Source: Clusia tigrina (Eukaryota > Arthropoda > Insecta > Diptera > Clusiidae). From it: DNA of 64,000 nucleotides. A program made the translations under genes and the position numbers. Shown here piece by piece: positions 20,595 through 31,900 of the stretch (its first letter is position 1; the number at the start of each line of letters is the position of its first letter). The notes under the pieces are model-generated. The model made no database searches, was not told the DNA's origin, and worked only from the letters and a program-made list of their open reading frames with translations. The stretch spans positions 88,941,652 to 89,005,651 of the forward strand of contig OV050030.1 in assembly GCA_920105625.2 (NCBI GenBank), written 5' to 3'.

Positions 20595-23040
20595 TGTCCC
20601 AGGCCCCATCACGAACGCAAAACTCTTGGAAGCAGCTTCACTGTCTCCAAATAAATCTCCACAGGGCTATAGCAGCCTCTTACAGGCTCAGTGCCTTGGT
20701 GGAACACCAGTGTCTCGACTTTGTAGCCATTCAAGAACCATGGGCCACAAATGGGCGCGTAAATGGTCTGCAGACAAAAACATGTAAGTTGATCTATGAT
20801 AATAATGTTGACCGGCCGAGGGCAGCGATGATGATCAACAAAAATATTAAATTCCTCCCAATTTCAGAGCTTCTACAACGTGATCTGGTGGCAGTACAGG
20901 CAGAAGTGCCTAGTGCCAAAGCGAGGAGAACGGTAGTCCTGGCCTCCATGTACTTACCTGGCGACACAGAGGACGCGGTATAGCGCGAGCTCCAGCAGCT
21001 TACGGAGTATTGTCGCACTCGCAGTCTACAGTGGGTGACGCAAAGGCGCACCACACGGTATGGGGAAGCACGGACACGAACGTGCGAGGTGAGTCACTTC
21101 TTGATTTTATTACGAAAAACAATCTGGTGGTGGTGAATAGGGGTGACGAGCCTATCTTTATGAATGCAATAAGTGGGAAGTGTTAGATCTCACCCTAACT
21201 AGCGCATTCATATCAAATAACATTTCTAATTGGAGGGTGCTTAATAAGGGGGGGGGGGGGGGGTAGATTCGAGGCACCTTCGAAATAAGAAATGCTAGGA
21301 AGACCAACTGGTCGATATATAACTTTTACTTAGAGCAAAATATTGCGTGCCTTAGTGAAAAAATAAGTAGCTCTCAAGAACTAGATCTTGAAGTTAACAA
21401 ATTAAATAATATAATAATCAAGGCTTTTGAAAGTAGTTGCAATTTAGTTGTGAAGAAACGTTCTAGGAACGTACCCTGGTGGAGCGGGGAGCGAAATGTT
21501 TTGCGCAAAAAAGCCCGTCAACTCTTTAATAGAGCCAAGTCTAAGGTGACTGGGCATCTTATAGAAGTGCCTTAACGGCCTATAATAATGAGTTGAGAAG
21601 ATCTAAGAGAGACTCATGGAAAAAGTACTGTATGGAGATTGAAACCCTCCCAGCAGCTACCCGACTCCAGAAATCACTCAATAAAGATCACTCGAATGGA
21701 CTTTCTACACTCAAGAAACCTGACGGAAATTTTACGGAGAGCCTGGAAGAGACAGGACAGCTTTTGTTGGACACACTCTTTCCAGGCTGTGCCACTAGCG
21801 GAGAGGATAGTGAAATCATCGAGAATACTCGTTTCTTGATGCCTACACGGAGGGAACTCTCACTGGCTCGCAGAATCTTCACCGTCAATAAAACCAAATG
21901 GGCTATCTCCACTTTTAGACCATTCAAATCGCCAGGTGTCGATAATATACAACCGTGCCTACTTCGGCAAGGTGTTGATGTATTAGCACCTGTGCTAACA
22001 AACATTTTCAGGATAAGCCTGGAACTAGGCATAGTGGCTAAACCTTGGACGAAGGCTAGGGTGGCTTTCATACCGAAATCAGGCAAAAGGGCGGACCACA
22101 CGCCAAAAGCCTATCGGCCCATTAGCCTAACGTCATTCCTGCTAAAAGTTATGGAAAAAATTCTGGACCAATATATCAGGGAAACTTATCTTAAAGATTC
22201 TCGTCTTCATATTGAACAATACGCTTACCAATCAGGCAAATCGACTGAGACAGCTATACATAGCTTAACGAGCAAAATTGAAAAGGCGTTTGAAGGTAAA
22301 GAAATAGCTCTCTGTACATCGGTTGACATTACGGGTGCTTTTGACAACGCTACTTTCAGATCAATTGAGGAGAGGATGAACAGGAAAGGTATATAAAGAC
22401 TGATCATAACATGGGTTCTCAATATGCTGAAAAACAGAACAACAATCTTTGAAACAGGGACAGCAAAGCAAATTGTCCCTTACTGTTGCTCTTACAAACT
22501 CTCAATGACCTCGGATACGAAGTTCAGGGCTTTGCGGATGATTTGGTAATTATGGTCAGAGGCAAGTTTGACTCTACCATAACAGATCGCATGCAACTAG
22601 CTCTTGACATCACTCAAAACTGGTGTCAGGAGAAAGGCCTATCGATAAATCCGAATAAAACAAACGTGGTACCCTTCACCAAAAGAAGGAAACTGAATCT
22701 GGGGACCTTAAGTTTAGGGACCACAAACTTAACAATGTCCAATGAAATGAAATATCTGGGAGTAATCCTAGACAAAACTCTAACTTGGAAAAACCACTTA
22801 TCATACATAACTAGTAAAGCCTTAAGAGCAACCTATGCTTGCCAGAAGTTGTACGGTAAAACATGGGGACTACGGCCAAAAATGATGGCGTGGTCATATA
22901 GAATAATAATAGTAGACTAAATTACCATCTGAAAAAAATAGGCGTGGTAGAAGACGATTCCTGTCGACTCTGTCAAGAGGAGCAGGAAACGGCAGAACAT
23001 ATTCTATGCACTTGCCCAGCGGTGGCAAGACGCAGACATA
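20594..23040 (+). pseudogene. LOA-like LINE ORF2 (endonuclease and reverse transcriptase)
   Basis: Starts at ATG 20594. The endonuclease (20640-21300) opens with LQINLHRA and IQEPWA, stops at 20981-20983 and is frameshifted after that. Reverse transcriptase runs 21593-22396 (SPGVDNIQP, YRPISLTSFLLKVMEKILD, SVDITGAFDNA) and 22486-22920 (GFADDLVIM catalytic box, YLGVILDKTLTWKNHL). The block between fingers and catalytic box is lost at 22396-22486. The C-terminal zinc finger is seen near 22965-23020, but the RNase H domain before it is missing. A G16 run at 21248-21263 interrupts the endonuclease end. Confidence 0.8.
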
Positions 23041-23181
23041 ATTAGCTAGCAGTGGGTTCATATCTCCAAATCACCTAGTTAAAATTAAGCCCACAGCAGT
23101 TTCGAGATTTATAAACAGTCTAGGACTGCACAATAGATCTTTTAGGTCGCGGTGTTCTTTTAGCCTGTTAATAATAATAAT

Positions 23182-23818
23182 TATATAGGATATGTTTTAC
23201 CATGAGGTCAAATATCTTTTTGAGGAGCTACAGTTATTTCTAATTTACTATCCGCATTTCCGTATTTAGGGATTGATTTAGTACAATGAGTATGAGGAGG
23301 ATTTGCGGTAGATAACGCAACTCTTACTCGATTTTTTACTTTTAATTTTATTTTACCTTTTATTGTATTAGCAATAGTAATTATTAATTTACTATTCCTG
23401 CACCCAACAGGATCAAATAACCCAATAGGATTAAATTCTATTAATAATAAAATCCCTTTTCATCCTTATTTTTCATTTAAAGATATTGTTGGTTTTATTA
23501 TTATATTAATAGGTTTAATAATTTTAACACATACCAATCCTTACCTACTATGAGATCCAGGTAATTTCATTCCTGCTAATCCTTTAGTAACACCAATTCA
23601 TATTAAACCTGAATGATATTTTTTATTTGCCTATGCTATTTTACGATCTTTTCCCAATAAACTAGGAGGAATAATTGCTTTAGTTTTATCTATTGCTATT
23701 TTAATAATTATGCCTTTTTATAAATTAAGAAAATTCCAAGGAATTCAATTTTATCCAATTAATCAAATCATATTTTGATTAATATTAATTAATGTAATTT
23801 TATTAACACGAATTGGTG
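23182..23818 (+). pseudogene. CYTB: NUMT: CYTB, part 2 (frame still open)
   Basis: Continues CYTB from [20 protein letters not shown] through HPTGSNNP and [14 protein letters not shown] to LLTRIGA. Under the mitochondrial code about 210 codons are open with no frameshift, better preserved than most blocks here. It ends abruptly about 35 codons before the normal end, at the next LINE. Confidence 0.94.
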
Positions 23819-24270
23819 CTTGTCTGCCTTGGGCTGGTAGCTGCAGTATTCCGTTACCTCAGTACACCAGAGTGATTTCGGGTGGAAATGGCTTTCGGGC
23901 TAATGCTGTAACTGCCTCCGTCCCGTTAAAACCATGGCGGGTCTTCAAGTACGTTCGATGTTGCGTCACCATTAAGTTGGCGGTACAGGCTCAGTTGAGC
24001 ATCAATTCTGACTAACGCTTATCCTGGCTCTGAGTACAAGTTCTCATGAAGACTTGTGCCAACCCTCGGTGCAACTCCCTGCTTGCATAGACAACCATAT
24101 GGATATTTGCAAAGCGACTGTACAACGAACGGAGATAGCTTTTTGAAGCGGGGACCCATATAAAATGACCTGAAACAAAGCAACAAACACAACCTAAACC
24201 TCAAATACAGTAGAAAGTAACTCCAAGCGATCCAGAAAGGGGAAGCTGCTTTAGAAGAAGTAGCAAAATT

Positions 24271-25640
24271 ATGCGATCGCCAGAAGAGGGAGTAACAAAC
24301 CAGCAACAACCCCAAGTGAGTAATACACCGGTAGATGGAGCGAGTAACAAATCGCGCACCATCCCTGCCGCGAAACAAACGCCCCTTGGCGCAAAAGGGA
24401 ACCAACAACAGCAGGAGTCTTCTGGAAATCCCACACCTGTATTAATGAAATGTCCCGTCAGCTCACCCAGACAGGAATCCATCATAAAGATGAGAACGGC
24501 AGAAGCAGAAGTTCTCATGAAATGTCGGAAAGTCTTGACGAAGATGAAGCAAGACATGATCAAGCAGAAGAACGTGAGCATGGACGTAAAGACCGGAGTT
24601 TCCGAGCTAGACGAGCTTTTCGACGTAATGGAAAGCTATCGGCGAAACTGGACGGAAAAGAAGAACGAGTGTAAACTTGTTACGGCACCGAAACCGAGGC
24701 ACACGGCCCTGACAAGCGCCTCAGCAACACCGACGCTAGCTAGACCCAAACGAGCTGCTTCTAGCCCAGCAGAACAAGAAGATGGTAAAAAATTCTGCGA
24801 AAGTAAGGCCTCTAAGCCTTGTGGCAAACTTTCACAAGGAGTAGACTTGTGGCAACAGCAAAGAATTCAGTGGGCGACAGCGATAAGTCACGAACAACAA
24901 TGCAAAGAAGACATAGGACAAAGGAGACAAAATCAAAGTCCGAAGCCGTCCTTATCAAACCAGCAGAGGGTTTCAAATATGCGGATGTCCTGAAAAGCAT
25001 CCGCTGCAATGTCAAACCAGAGGATGCACAGACCAAGGTGCGATCGATCCGGAAAACAAGAGCAGGTGGGCTTCTGTTGGAGCTGGATAAAGGAGCAAAA
25101 GTGACAAAGGGCTTTTGTGAACTTTTAAAAGGTGCACTACAAGAGTCATCAGCTGTGACTGATCTTAAGCCAAGAGCCACTATACAGATACGAGATCTCG
25201 ATCTGCTCGCCACAAAGGAAGAAGTACACCAAGCCGTAAAGGAGTCACTTCCCGACAATATGGTAACTGCTTCCTACATAACAGCACCAAATAGTCGAGA
25301 ACAGGTGCGAGCCTATGTAACGATGTCATCGGAGCTCGCCAATATACTGCTGGAGAAAGATCGCATCAGGATCGGATGGGTTAACTGCAGATTAAGGCCA
25401 GGGCATAACAGAAAACGGTGTTTCCGGTGCTTTGCTCCTGGTCATCTAACATGGCAGTGCAAAGGACCTGACAGGAAAGGTCAAGGCTTGTGCATACGAT
25501 GTGGCGAAACGGGGCACAAATTAAAAGAGTGCAGTAACACCCCAAAGTGCTGCCTCTGCGTTGATGCTCTATGCAGTCCGGTAGACCATACCCCGAGCTC
25601 AAGTAGATGCGCGATGAGCAAAAAATTGACATCTAAATAA
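24271..25640 (+). pseudogene. R1-like gag (ORF1) with zinc knuckles, frameshifted
   Basis: Two frames (24271-24993 and 24819-25640) join by a frameshift near 24830. The N-terminus is Gln/Pro-rich then Lys/Glu-rich and probably coiled-coil; a central domain spans about 24950-25330. CCHC motifs follow: CFRCFAPGHLTWQC, CIRCGETGHKLKEC and a partial third (CCLC). Such proteins bind LINE RNA and localise to the nucleus. The stop at 25638-25640 lies just before the endonuclease frame. Confidence 0.8.
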
Positions 25641-25642
25641 AA

Positions 25643-28150
25643 GTGCTGCAAGGAAACTTGCACAGAAGCAGAGTGGCTAACGCATTACTGGAAAAAATTA
25701 GTATAGAGCAGAAAGCAGACATTGTAGTAATCAGTGAGCAATATAGGGAAAACGTAAGCGGAACATGGCTTGCAGATACGAGCGGAACGGCGGCCATATG
25801 GTTACCTGTAGGCAGCAATTTTAGCATAACCGGAGATGGAAAAGGCGATGGTTTCGTTTGGGTCCATGATCGATACTTTACTTTGATAAGCTGCTACTTG
25901 ACTCCAAGTGACTGCGCAGAAGTATTCCAGAAAAAGATCGATGACATCGAAGATAAAGCACAAGAGTTTGGAGGAGCACTCATAATCGCTGGCAATTTTA
26001 ACTCCAAAGCAGTTGAATGGGGAACGCAAACAACCAATTCAAGGGGCCGGCGGGTACTGGACATGGTCGCGAGACTGGGAATGGTCATCGTAAACACAGG
26101 GACCACTGCCACTTTTAGAAGACCAGGATGCGTGGGTACATTTCCAGATATTGCAGTCGCTTCTGAGAGCATTGCTCACAGAGTAAGTACATGGAAAGTC
26201 TTAGAAGACTATAATGGAAGCGATCACCAATACATTAAGTTTTCCATTAAAAAAGTGCCATGGCATGCAATCTATGACCACAACATAAGTGGACGTGGAA
26301 CTCGCAAGTGGAATGTATCAGAGTTAAATCCAGAATTGCTACTTGCTGAGCTGGAGGCAAACATTCCATTAGACAGCCACGCCAGCGATGCTAATAGCAA
26401 GGTGAAGCAGACCATGCAGTGTATAGAGAGAGCCTGTACCAAAGCGATGCCGAAAATAAGACCAAATAAACACAAGAAGGCCGTTTAATGGTGGACAGAG
26501 GAAACAGCTCAACTCAGACGGGTCTGTCTGCGGTTTCGAAGAAAATACACTAGGGCCAGGCGTGCTGGATCCGCGATTGACGAAAGAGAAGATCTCCAAG
26601 CTGCTAGGAAAACCCTCAAAACTGCTATTCGCACCAGCAAGGAGAAGAAATGGGAGGAGCTCCGAAATGACATAAACAACAATCCATGGGGACTGGGATA
26701 TAAAGTCGTAATGAAAAAGCTTGGAGCAAGAATATCGGTACCCCAACTAGAAGACCATGCTATGGTAAACATAGTAAACGCACTATTTCCTATACATGCC
26801 TTAAGAGAAGAATCGGAAGTGCTGGTCAAGGAAGTCCCACCTCCTTTCACGGAAGACGAACTTAAAGCCGCCGCCATAACCCTACAGAGCAACAAAGCAC
26901 CGGGTATCGACGGTATTCCAGCAGAAGTCCTCAAAATAGTGTCAAATAGCCATGCCCAAGTACTCCTCGATATGTACAATGCCTGCCTGACAGAAGGAAT
27001 ATTCCCAGACGTATGGAAAAGACAGCGGCTAGTGCTCATCAGCAAGGGAAAAGGAAGCCCTGAATCACCGTCAGCATATCGACCACTGTGTATGCTAGAC
27101 ACCGCGGGCAAACTTTTGGAGCGACTCCTCAAACCCCGAATAGCAGCAGCCATTGAAAACGCTGGGGGATTATCCACTCGACAACACGGTTTTCGACCAG
27201 GAAAGTCCACAATTGACGCCGTATAAGAGCAAGGAAATCACTACTCCAGGCGAGTGGTGCTCCTTGTTACATTAGACGTCAGAAACGCTTTCAACAGCGC
27301 TAGATGGGTGGATATGATCGAGGCACTTGAAAATCGTTTTCAGATACCAGCTTATCTGAAGAAGATAATCCGGAGCTACCTTAAAGAAGGAATGTTGATA
27401 TACGAGACCAACAATGGCACCCGAAGCAAAACCATTACGTCAAGGGCAGCGCAAGGGTCCATCCTCGGAGCGGACCTTTGGAACATAAGCTACGACGGCA
27501 TTTTGCGCATAGAGATGCCAGATGACATTCATCTAGTCGGATACGCAGACGACATTGCAGCTGTCATCACCGCACGCGACTCGGAAGACGCCCAAAGAAA
27601 GCTGAACCAGGTCATGATCAGAACTCAGAGGTGGCTCGATTCACATGGCTTGAAGTTGGCCACGGAAAAGACGGAACTGCTATTCCTCACGAAAAAGCAC
27701 ATTCCAATAGAAATCGACTTGAGAGTTTGCTCCGAGACCATCAGGACACAAAAGGTGATAAAGTAACTGGGAATTCAGCTTGACTCCAAGCTCACCTACT
27801 GGGCTCAAATGCAAAATGCGGCGGCGAAGGCAGCACGGGTAACGGCTTCTCTCAGCAGACTAATGGCAAATATTGGAGGAACGACATCCAGCAAGAGGAA
27901 ACTTCTTATGATGACAACGCACTCCATTCTGCTGTGTGGTAACGAATTGTGGGCTGACAAGCTGAAGGTGCACGCCCGAAGAAAAGTTGTATCCTCCGTG
28001 CAACGAACCGCAGCTCTGCGAGTAGCTTCAGCGTACCGTACTGTATCGGAGCCGGCAATTCTGGTAATTAGCTGCTTAATCCCCATCGACCTCTTGGCCC
28101 TCGAACGCAAACACACCGACGGAAAAAGCGGGACCTGGACGCAGGAATAA
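25643..28150 (+). pseudogene. R1-like ORF2: endonuclease and reverse transcriptase with three in-frame TAA
   Basis: One frame carries all homology over 2.5 kb with no frameshift, interrupted by TAA at 26486-26488, 27224-27226 and 27764-27766. The endonuclease (25643-26300) starts LQGNLHRSR and has an altered N-site segment (AGNFNSKA where family members have GDFN). Linker WWTEE follows at 26489. Reverse transcriptase includes KAPGIDGIPAEVL, YRPLCMLDTAGK, LDVRNAFNSA, AAQGSILG and VGYADDIAAV. The C-terminal zinc domain is deleted. The last TAA is shared with the minus-strand copy. Confidence 0.83.
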
Positions 28151-28360
28151 TATTGAGAGTCCAATAGGGACGAAGTGAGAATCTCCACCTTGAAGGAAGT
28201 ATAAAAACGGTTCCAGGGTGGGGAGATGTTCTCAGCGAGGGAGGGGGATGTTTTAGTGGGTGCAATTCTCACATACCAAATCTGTGACGACAGTTTTGAT
28301 GATGCGGCAGGCAATTTTACCCTCTCTACCCAAAAAAAAAAAATAAAATAAAATAAAAAC

Positions 28361-28751
28361 ATTTTTTGCAACTCCTTACTATGCTACGTTAAAAATTATT
28401 AAATTAGCCCTAATTAATTTAATTTTTTATACAAATTTTTAATTATTATTATAAAATTATCAACATAAATAATTTTTATTAAAATAAAATTTATTAATGT
28501 AAGAAAAATTAATTTAATAATGCGCTTAATAAAAATAAATATATACTCGTACTATAATAATTAAAAATAGTCACTATATCCCTAAATCAAACAAAATAAT
28601 AATTAAATAAATTTATTAAACCAAATCCCCCGTTTAATTTAATAAATTTTGGTTACTGTGCCCTTTTACACCTAACACAATAAATATAATTAATATTTAC
28701 GTTAAACCTAGCAGAAACAAATTAGTAAAAATTAATTGTTATTTACTATTA
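28361..28751. other. A+T-rich mitochondrial-like DNA, probably control region (part 1)
   Basis: About 390 bp, very A+T-rich with no gene. The target duplications of the next two transposons show that it was continuous with 33706-34120 and 38890-39497, the last of which leads into tRNA-Ile. That position is the control region in insect mtDNA. I cannot exclude that the left end holds a piece of rRNA or unrelated DNA. Confidence 0.5.
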
Positions 28752-28947
28752 TGGTACAGCTTATTAATATATGAATGGTACAGTTTATTAATATGTGAAT
28801 GGTACAGTTTATTAAAAATAAGTTCCAAGTACAAAAGAAGTCTTGTTTCACTCGCGATCCGTTTCGACTGACTCCCCAGCTCGTTGACAGCTCGTTGACC
28901 GCCCCTAAAACAGCGTTGCCACTGTTTAGGGAAAAACAGTTCCCACA
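28752..28947 (-). repeat. 3' LTR (196 bp) of the gypsy element
   Basis: On the plus strand it starts TGGTACAG and ends TTCCCACA. It opens with three copies of a ~24-bp unit (TGGTACAG(C/T)TTATTAATAT...). The gag-pol frame ends inside it at 28926. Confidence 0.97.
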
Positions 28948-31900
28948 ACTCGGCCATTCTGATTTTCATTCGCCTCGAATGTGTCATCGCTATCATCGTC
29001 TTCGTATTGAACCCAAGGCTTCATAAATTCAGCACAACTAGATGTTTTCATGGGACCCTCGTAGCAATTACCTGTTCGACTTAAATCATAAGAATTTTTT
29101 AGTTTAACCCCTGTTACCTCATAAGGCCCCAAATATTTTGGTTTGAGCTTCAAACCACCGCCCAGTTGAGTCCTTTTGATGGCTACCAGATCACCAACTT
29201 TATATTTTCGTGCTGGTTTCCGCTTACGATCGTATGACTTCTTATTTTCTGCTTGGATTTGCAGGATGTGCTCTTTTGCCTGCTGACGTAGTTTGTTTCG
29301 TTGGTCATCGAATTGCTTCACAATTTCCGCTTCGATAAGCTCTTTGATATGCAAGTCGTCTTTCATCCGCATTTTCACACCGGTCATTAGCTCAAAGGGT
29401 GTTGCGTGCGTACTTCGTGAAAATGAAGCATTCATTAGCTGCTGTATCGCCTGCACGTGTTTGTACCATTTCGTTGGTTCCCCAAGACTAAGTTTCGCAA
29501 GGACGTTAGCGATCACGGCATTCATTCTTTCAATTTGTCCATTGACGCGTGGTAGGCCAGTCGTTATCAGAAAATGCTTGATGTTTTGTTCGCTACAATA
29601 GTTCTTGAAATCTTCACTGGTGAACGCAGAGCCTCGATCAGATACGATGCTGACTGGATTCCCAAATATTTGGCTTTGCGTTTGAAGTTTTTGAATCAAA
29701 TCTTTCGCTGACGTCGTTTTTGTGGGATACAACCAAATAAATTTTGTGAAAGCATCCACAACTGCTAATATGTGATTGTAAAGTTTGTTTGTCGACTCAA
29801 GTGGCCCAAGAAAATCCACATGGTACGTCTGCAACGGAGTTTCGCCTTTACAGATAGGATGAAGTTCTCCTTCCATTTTGCCACGTTTTCGATTACATAG
29901 AATACAATGAATACAACAAGATATTACTCCTTGTATCTTCTCTTCAAGCCTCGGTATATAGAAATCTCTTGATACGAGTTCCTTTGTCTTCTTCACCGCA
30001 AAGTGTCCTTTGTCATGTACTTGCCGAATAATATTGGTTTGCATCTCTTCAGGTATGACAACAAGTTCTCGTTCATCCTTTAGCTTATGAATAACGTCGC
30101 CTTTCAAAAAATATCCATCATAATTTGGCTTGTCACGAAGAATTTCTCTTATTGCAATCAATTTGTCATCTCTGCTTTGAGCGTTTCTAATTTCACATAA
30201 AATATTTGATTCGTTAATCATCATAATCGGATATCGACTTAAAGCGTCGACATGTCGCATCTGGGATCCTGATCGGTGTTCCACAGTATAATCGTATTCC
30301 TCAAGCAGCAAAACCCATCGCGCTACTCTTGTACACAAATCCTTTTTTGTTAAGGTCTTCGTAAACGCGTTACAATCGGTGACGAGCTTGAAATGTAGGC
30401 CAAGAAGATATATACGAAACTTCTTCACTGCTTCGACTACTGCCAACACCTCCAGCTCATAACTCGAGTACTTTTTCTCAGCTTCAGTGGTTTTTTTGCT
30501 CATAAAGTACACCGGATGCAGGTTGCCATCATCAAATGCCCTTTGCAACAGTACGGCTCCATATCCATGCATCGAAGCATCCGTGTGAACCTCAGTTTCC
30601 GAATTCTGATTGAATATCCTCAGCGTCGGCTTATTGCATAAAGCATGTTTTATCGCGTTAAATGAAGAAATCTGTTCTTTTCCCATTTCAAATCTTTTGT
30701 CTTTCTTTTTTAAATCTGTTAGTGGTTTAGCCATCGTTGAAAATCCTTGAACGAACTTTCGGAAATAGCTAGCCAGTCCGATGAAACTTTCCAACTCTTT
30801 CAAATTTTCTGGTAACTTGAATTTCTTTATTGCTTCGATTTTAGCTGGCGTTGGTGAAATCGTGTGCTTCTCTATGACATGTCCCAAAAATTCGACACGT
30901 TTTCTCAAAAATTGGCATTTTTTCATATTGATCTCTAGGCCATAATCTCTGCACAGCAAAAACACTTCTTCTAGACGCTGTATTGCTTCGTCTTCATTAT
31001 CGGCAGGTATAATAATATCATCAATATACGGTAGGGCTATGCCTCTTCGAGTCAAATCACGAAAAATTGAGTTTACGTACCTCTGAAATACACTGGGTGA
31101 GTTGCATAGTCCAAACGGAACCTTCTTGAATTGGAACTGACCATTATGTGTCACGAAAGATGTGTATCTCTGGCTATCGCTCGCTACGTTGACATGAAAA
31201 AAGCCGTTCTTCAGATCTATGGTACTGAAAAGTTTTGCGCTTTGTAATCGGTCCAATTGATCCTCAATTAGTGGCAATGGGAAACGATCCTTCAAAATCA
31301 CCTTATTAATTCGTCGATAATCGATACAGAGTCTTGGTGTGCCATCACGCTTGCGTACCAAAACTACAGGGCTACTGTACTCCGACTCCGATTCTTCGAT
31401 GATACCGTCTCTCAACCATTCGTCTATCTGCTGTTCGACAATGATTCTTTCAGCCATAGGCAATCTACGTGGTCTCGATGAAATTGGATTATCATCTTTC
31501 AGGAAAATTTTCATTTCAACATTCGTTGTTTTAGTTTTGTTGGGTTTATAATTTTTAACAATTTCAACGACTTTACGTTTTAAATTTTTATTTAGAGTTT
31601 CATCAAATTCAAAATTATTTTCGAAATCGTCTGTTGCATTTATTTTCATCATATTTTGTAAGTCATTTTCATCATTATTTTTAAGTTTTTTAATCGTTAG
31701 ACTCGTTGGATTAATGTTTATTTCAGCTTGTGAACATATTTCACAACCAATAACAACTGGAATATTTAAACAATCAGAAGGAACAATTTCAAATGGCATC
31801 TCAAAGTTTTCATCGTCTATATTAAAATTAATCAATACGCGACCGACCGATTTTATTTTATTTGCCTCCGAATTACCGAAACCGATTAAGTATACGTTTG

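Larger units (their letters stand above)
18599..23181 (+). mobile_element. LOA-like LINE, decayed
   Basis: A 4.6-kb plus-strand LINE with a 0.7-kb 5' leader, ORF1 (19322-20594), ORF2 (20594-about 23040) and a (TAA)n tail at 23168-23180. It is flanked by a target duplication inside CYTB. The 3' tail and ORF structure resemble the RNase H-bearing fragment at 10.6-11.5 kb, so LOA/I-like is my best placement. ORF2 is broken and its RNase H is mostly deleted, so this copy is dead. Confidence 0.82.
18586..23195 (+). repeat. Target-site duplication of the LOA-like LINE in CYTB
   Basis: TATATGATATGT at 18587-18598 and TATAGGATATGT at 23184-23195 flank the LINE, differing at one or two bases. Real CYTB has this sequence once. 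It shows a simple insertion into an already nuclear CYTB copy. Confidence 0.85.
23819..28360 (+). mobile_element. R1-clade-like LINE, plus-strand copy with chimeric 5' end
   Basis: The element holds gag with CCHC knuckles (24271-25640), an ORF2 with endonuclease and reverse transcriptase (25643-28150) and an A-rich tail at 28333-28358. Its first 350 bp are foreign: 23819-23882 matches part of the ORF1 at 16622-16690, and 23883-24170 matches the 5' leader of that element in the opposite direction. About 450 bp are missing near 28115 relative to the minus-strand copy. Flanks are CYTB and A+T-rich DNA, not neighbours in mtDNA, with no target duplication. Confidence 0.82.

Noticed and set aside
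28361..28751. 12S or 16S rRNA
   Set aside because: I could not find a conserved rRNA segment; continuity with tRNA-Ile through two clean insertions fits the control region better.
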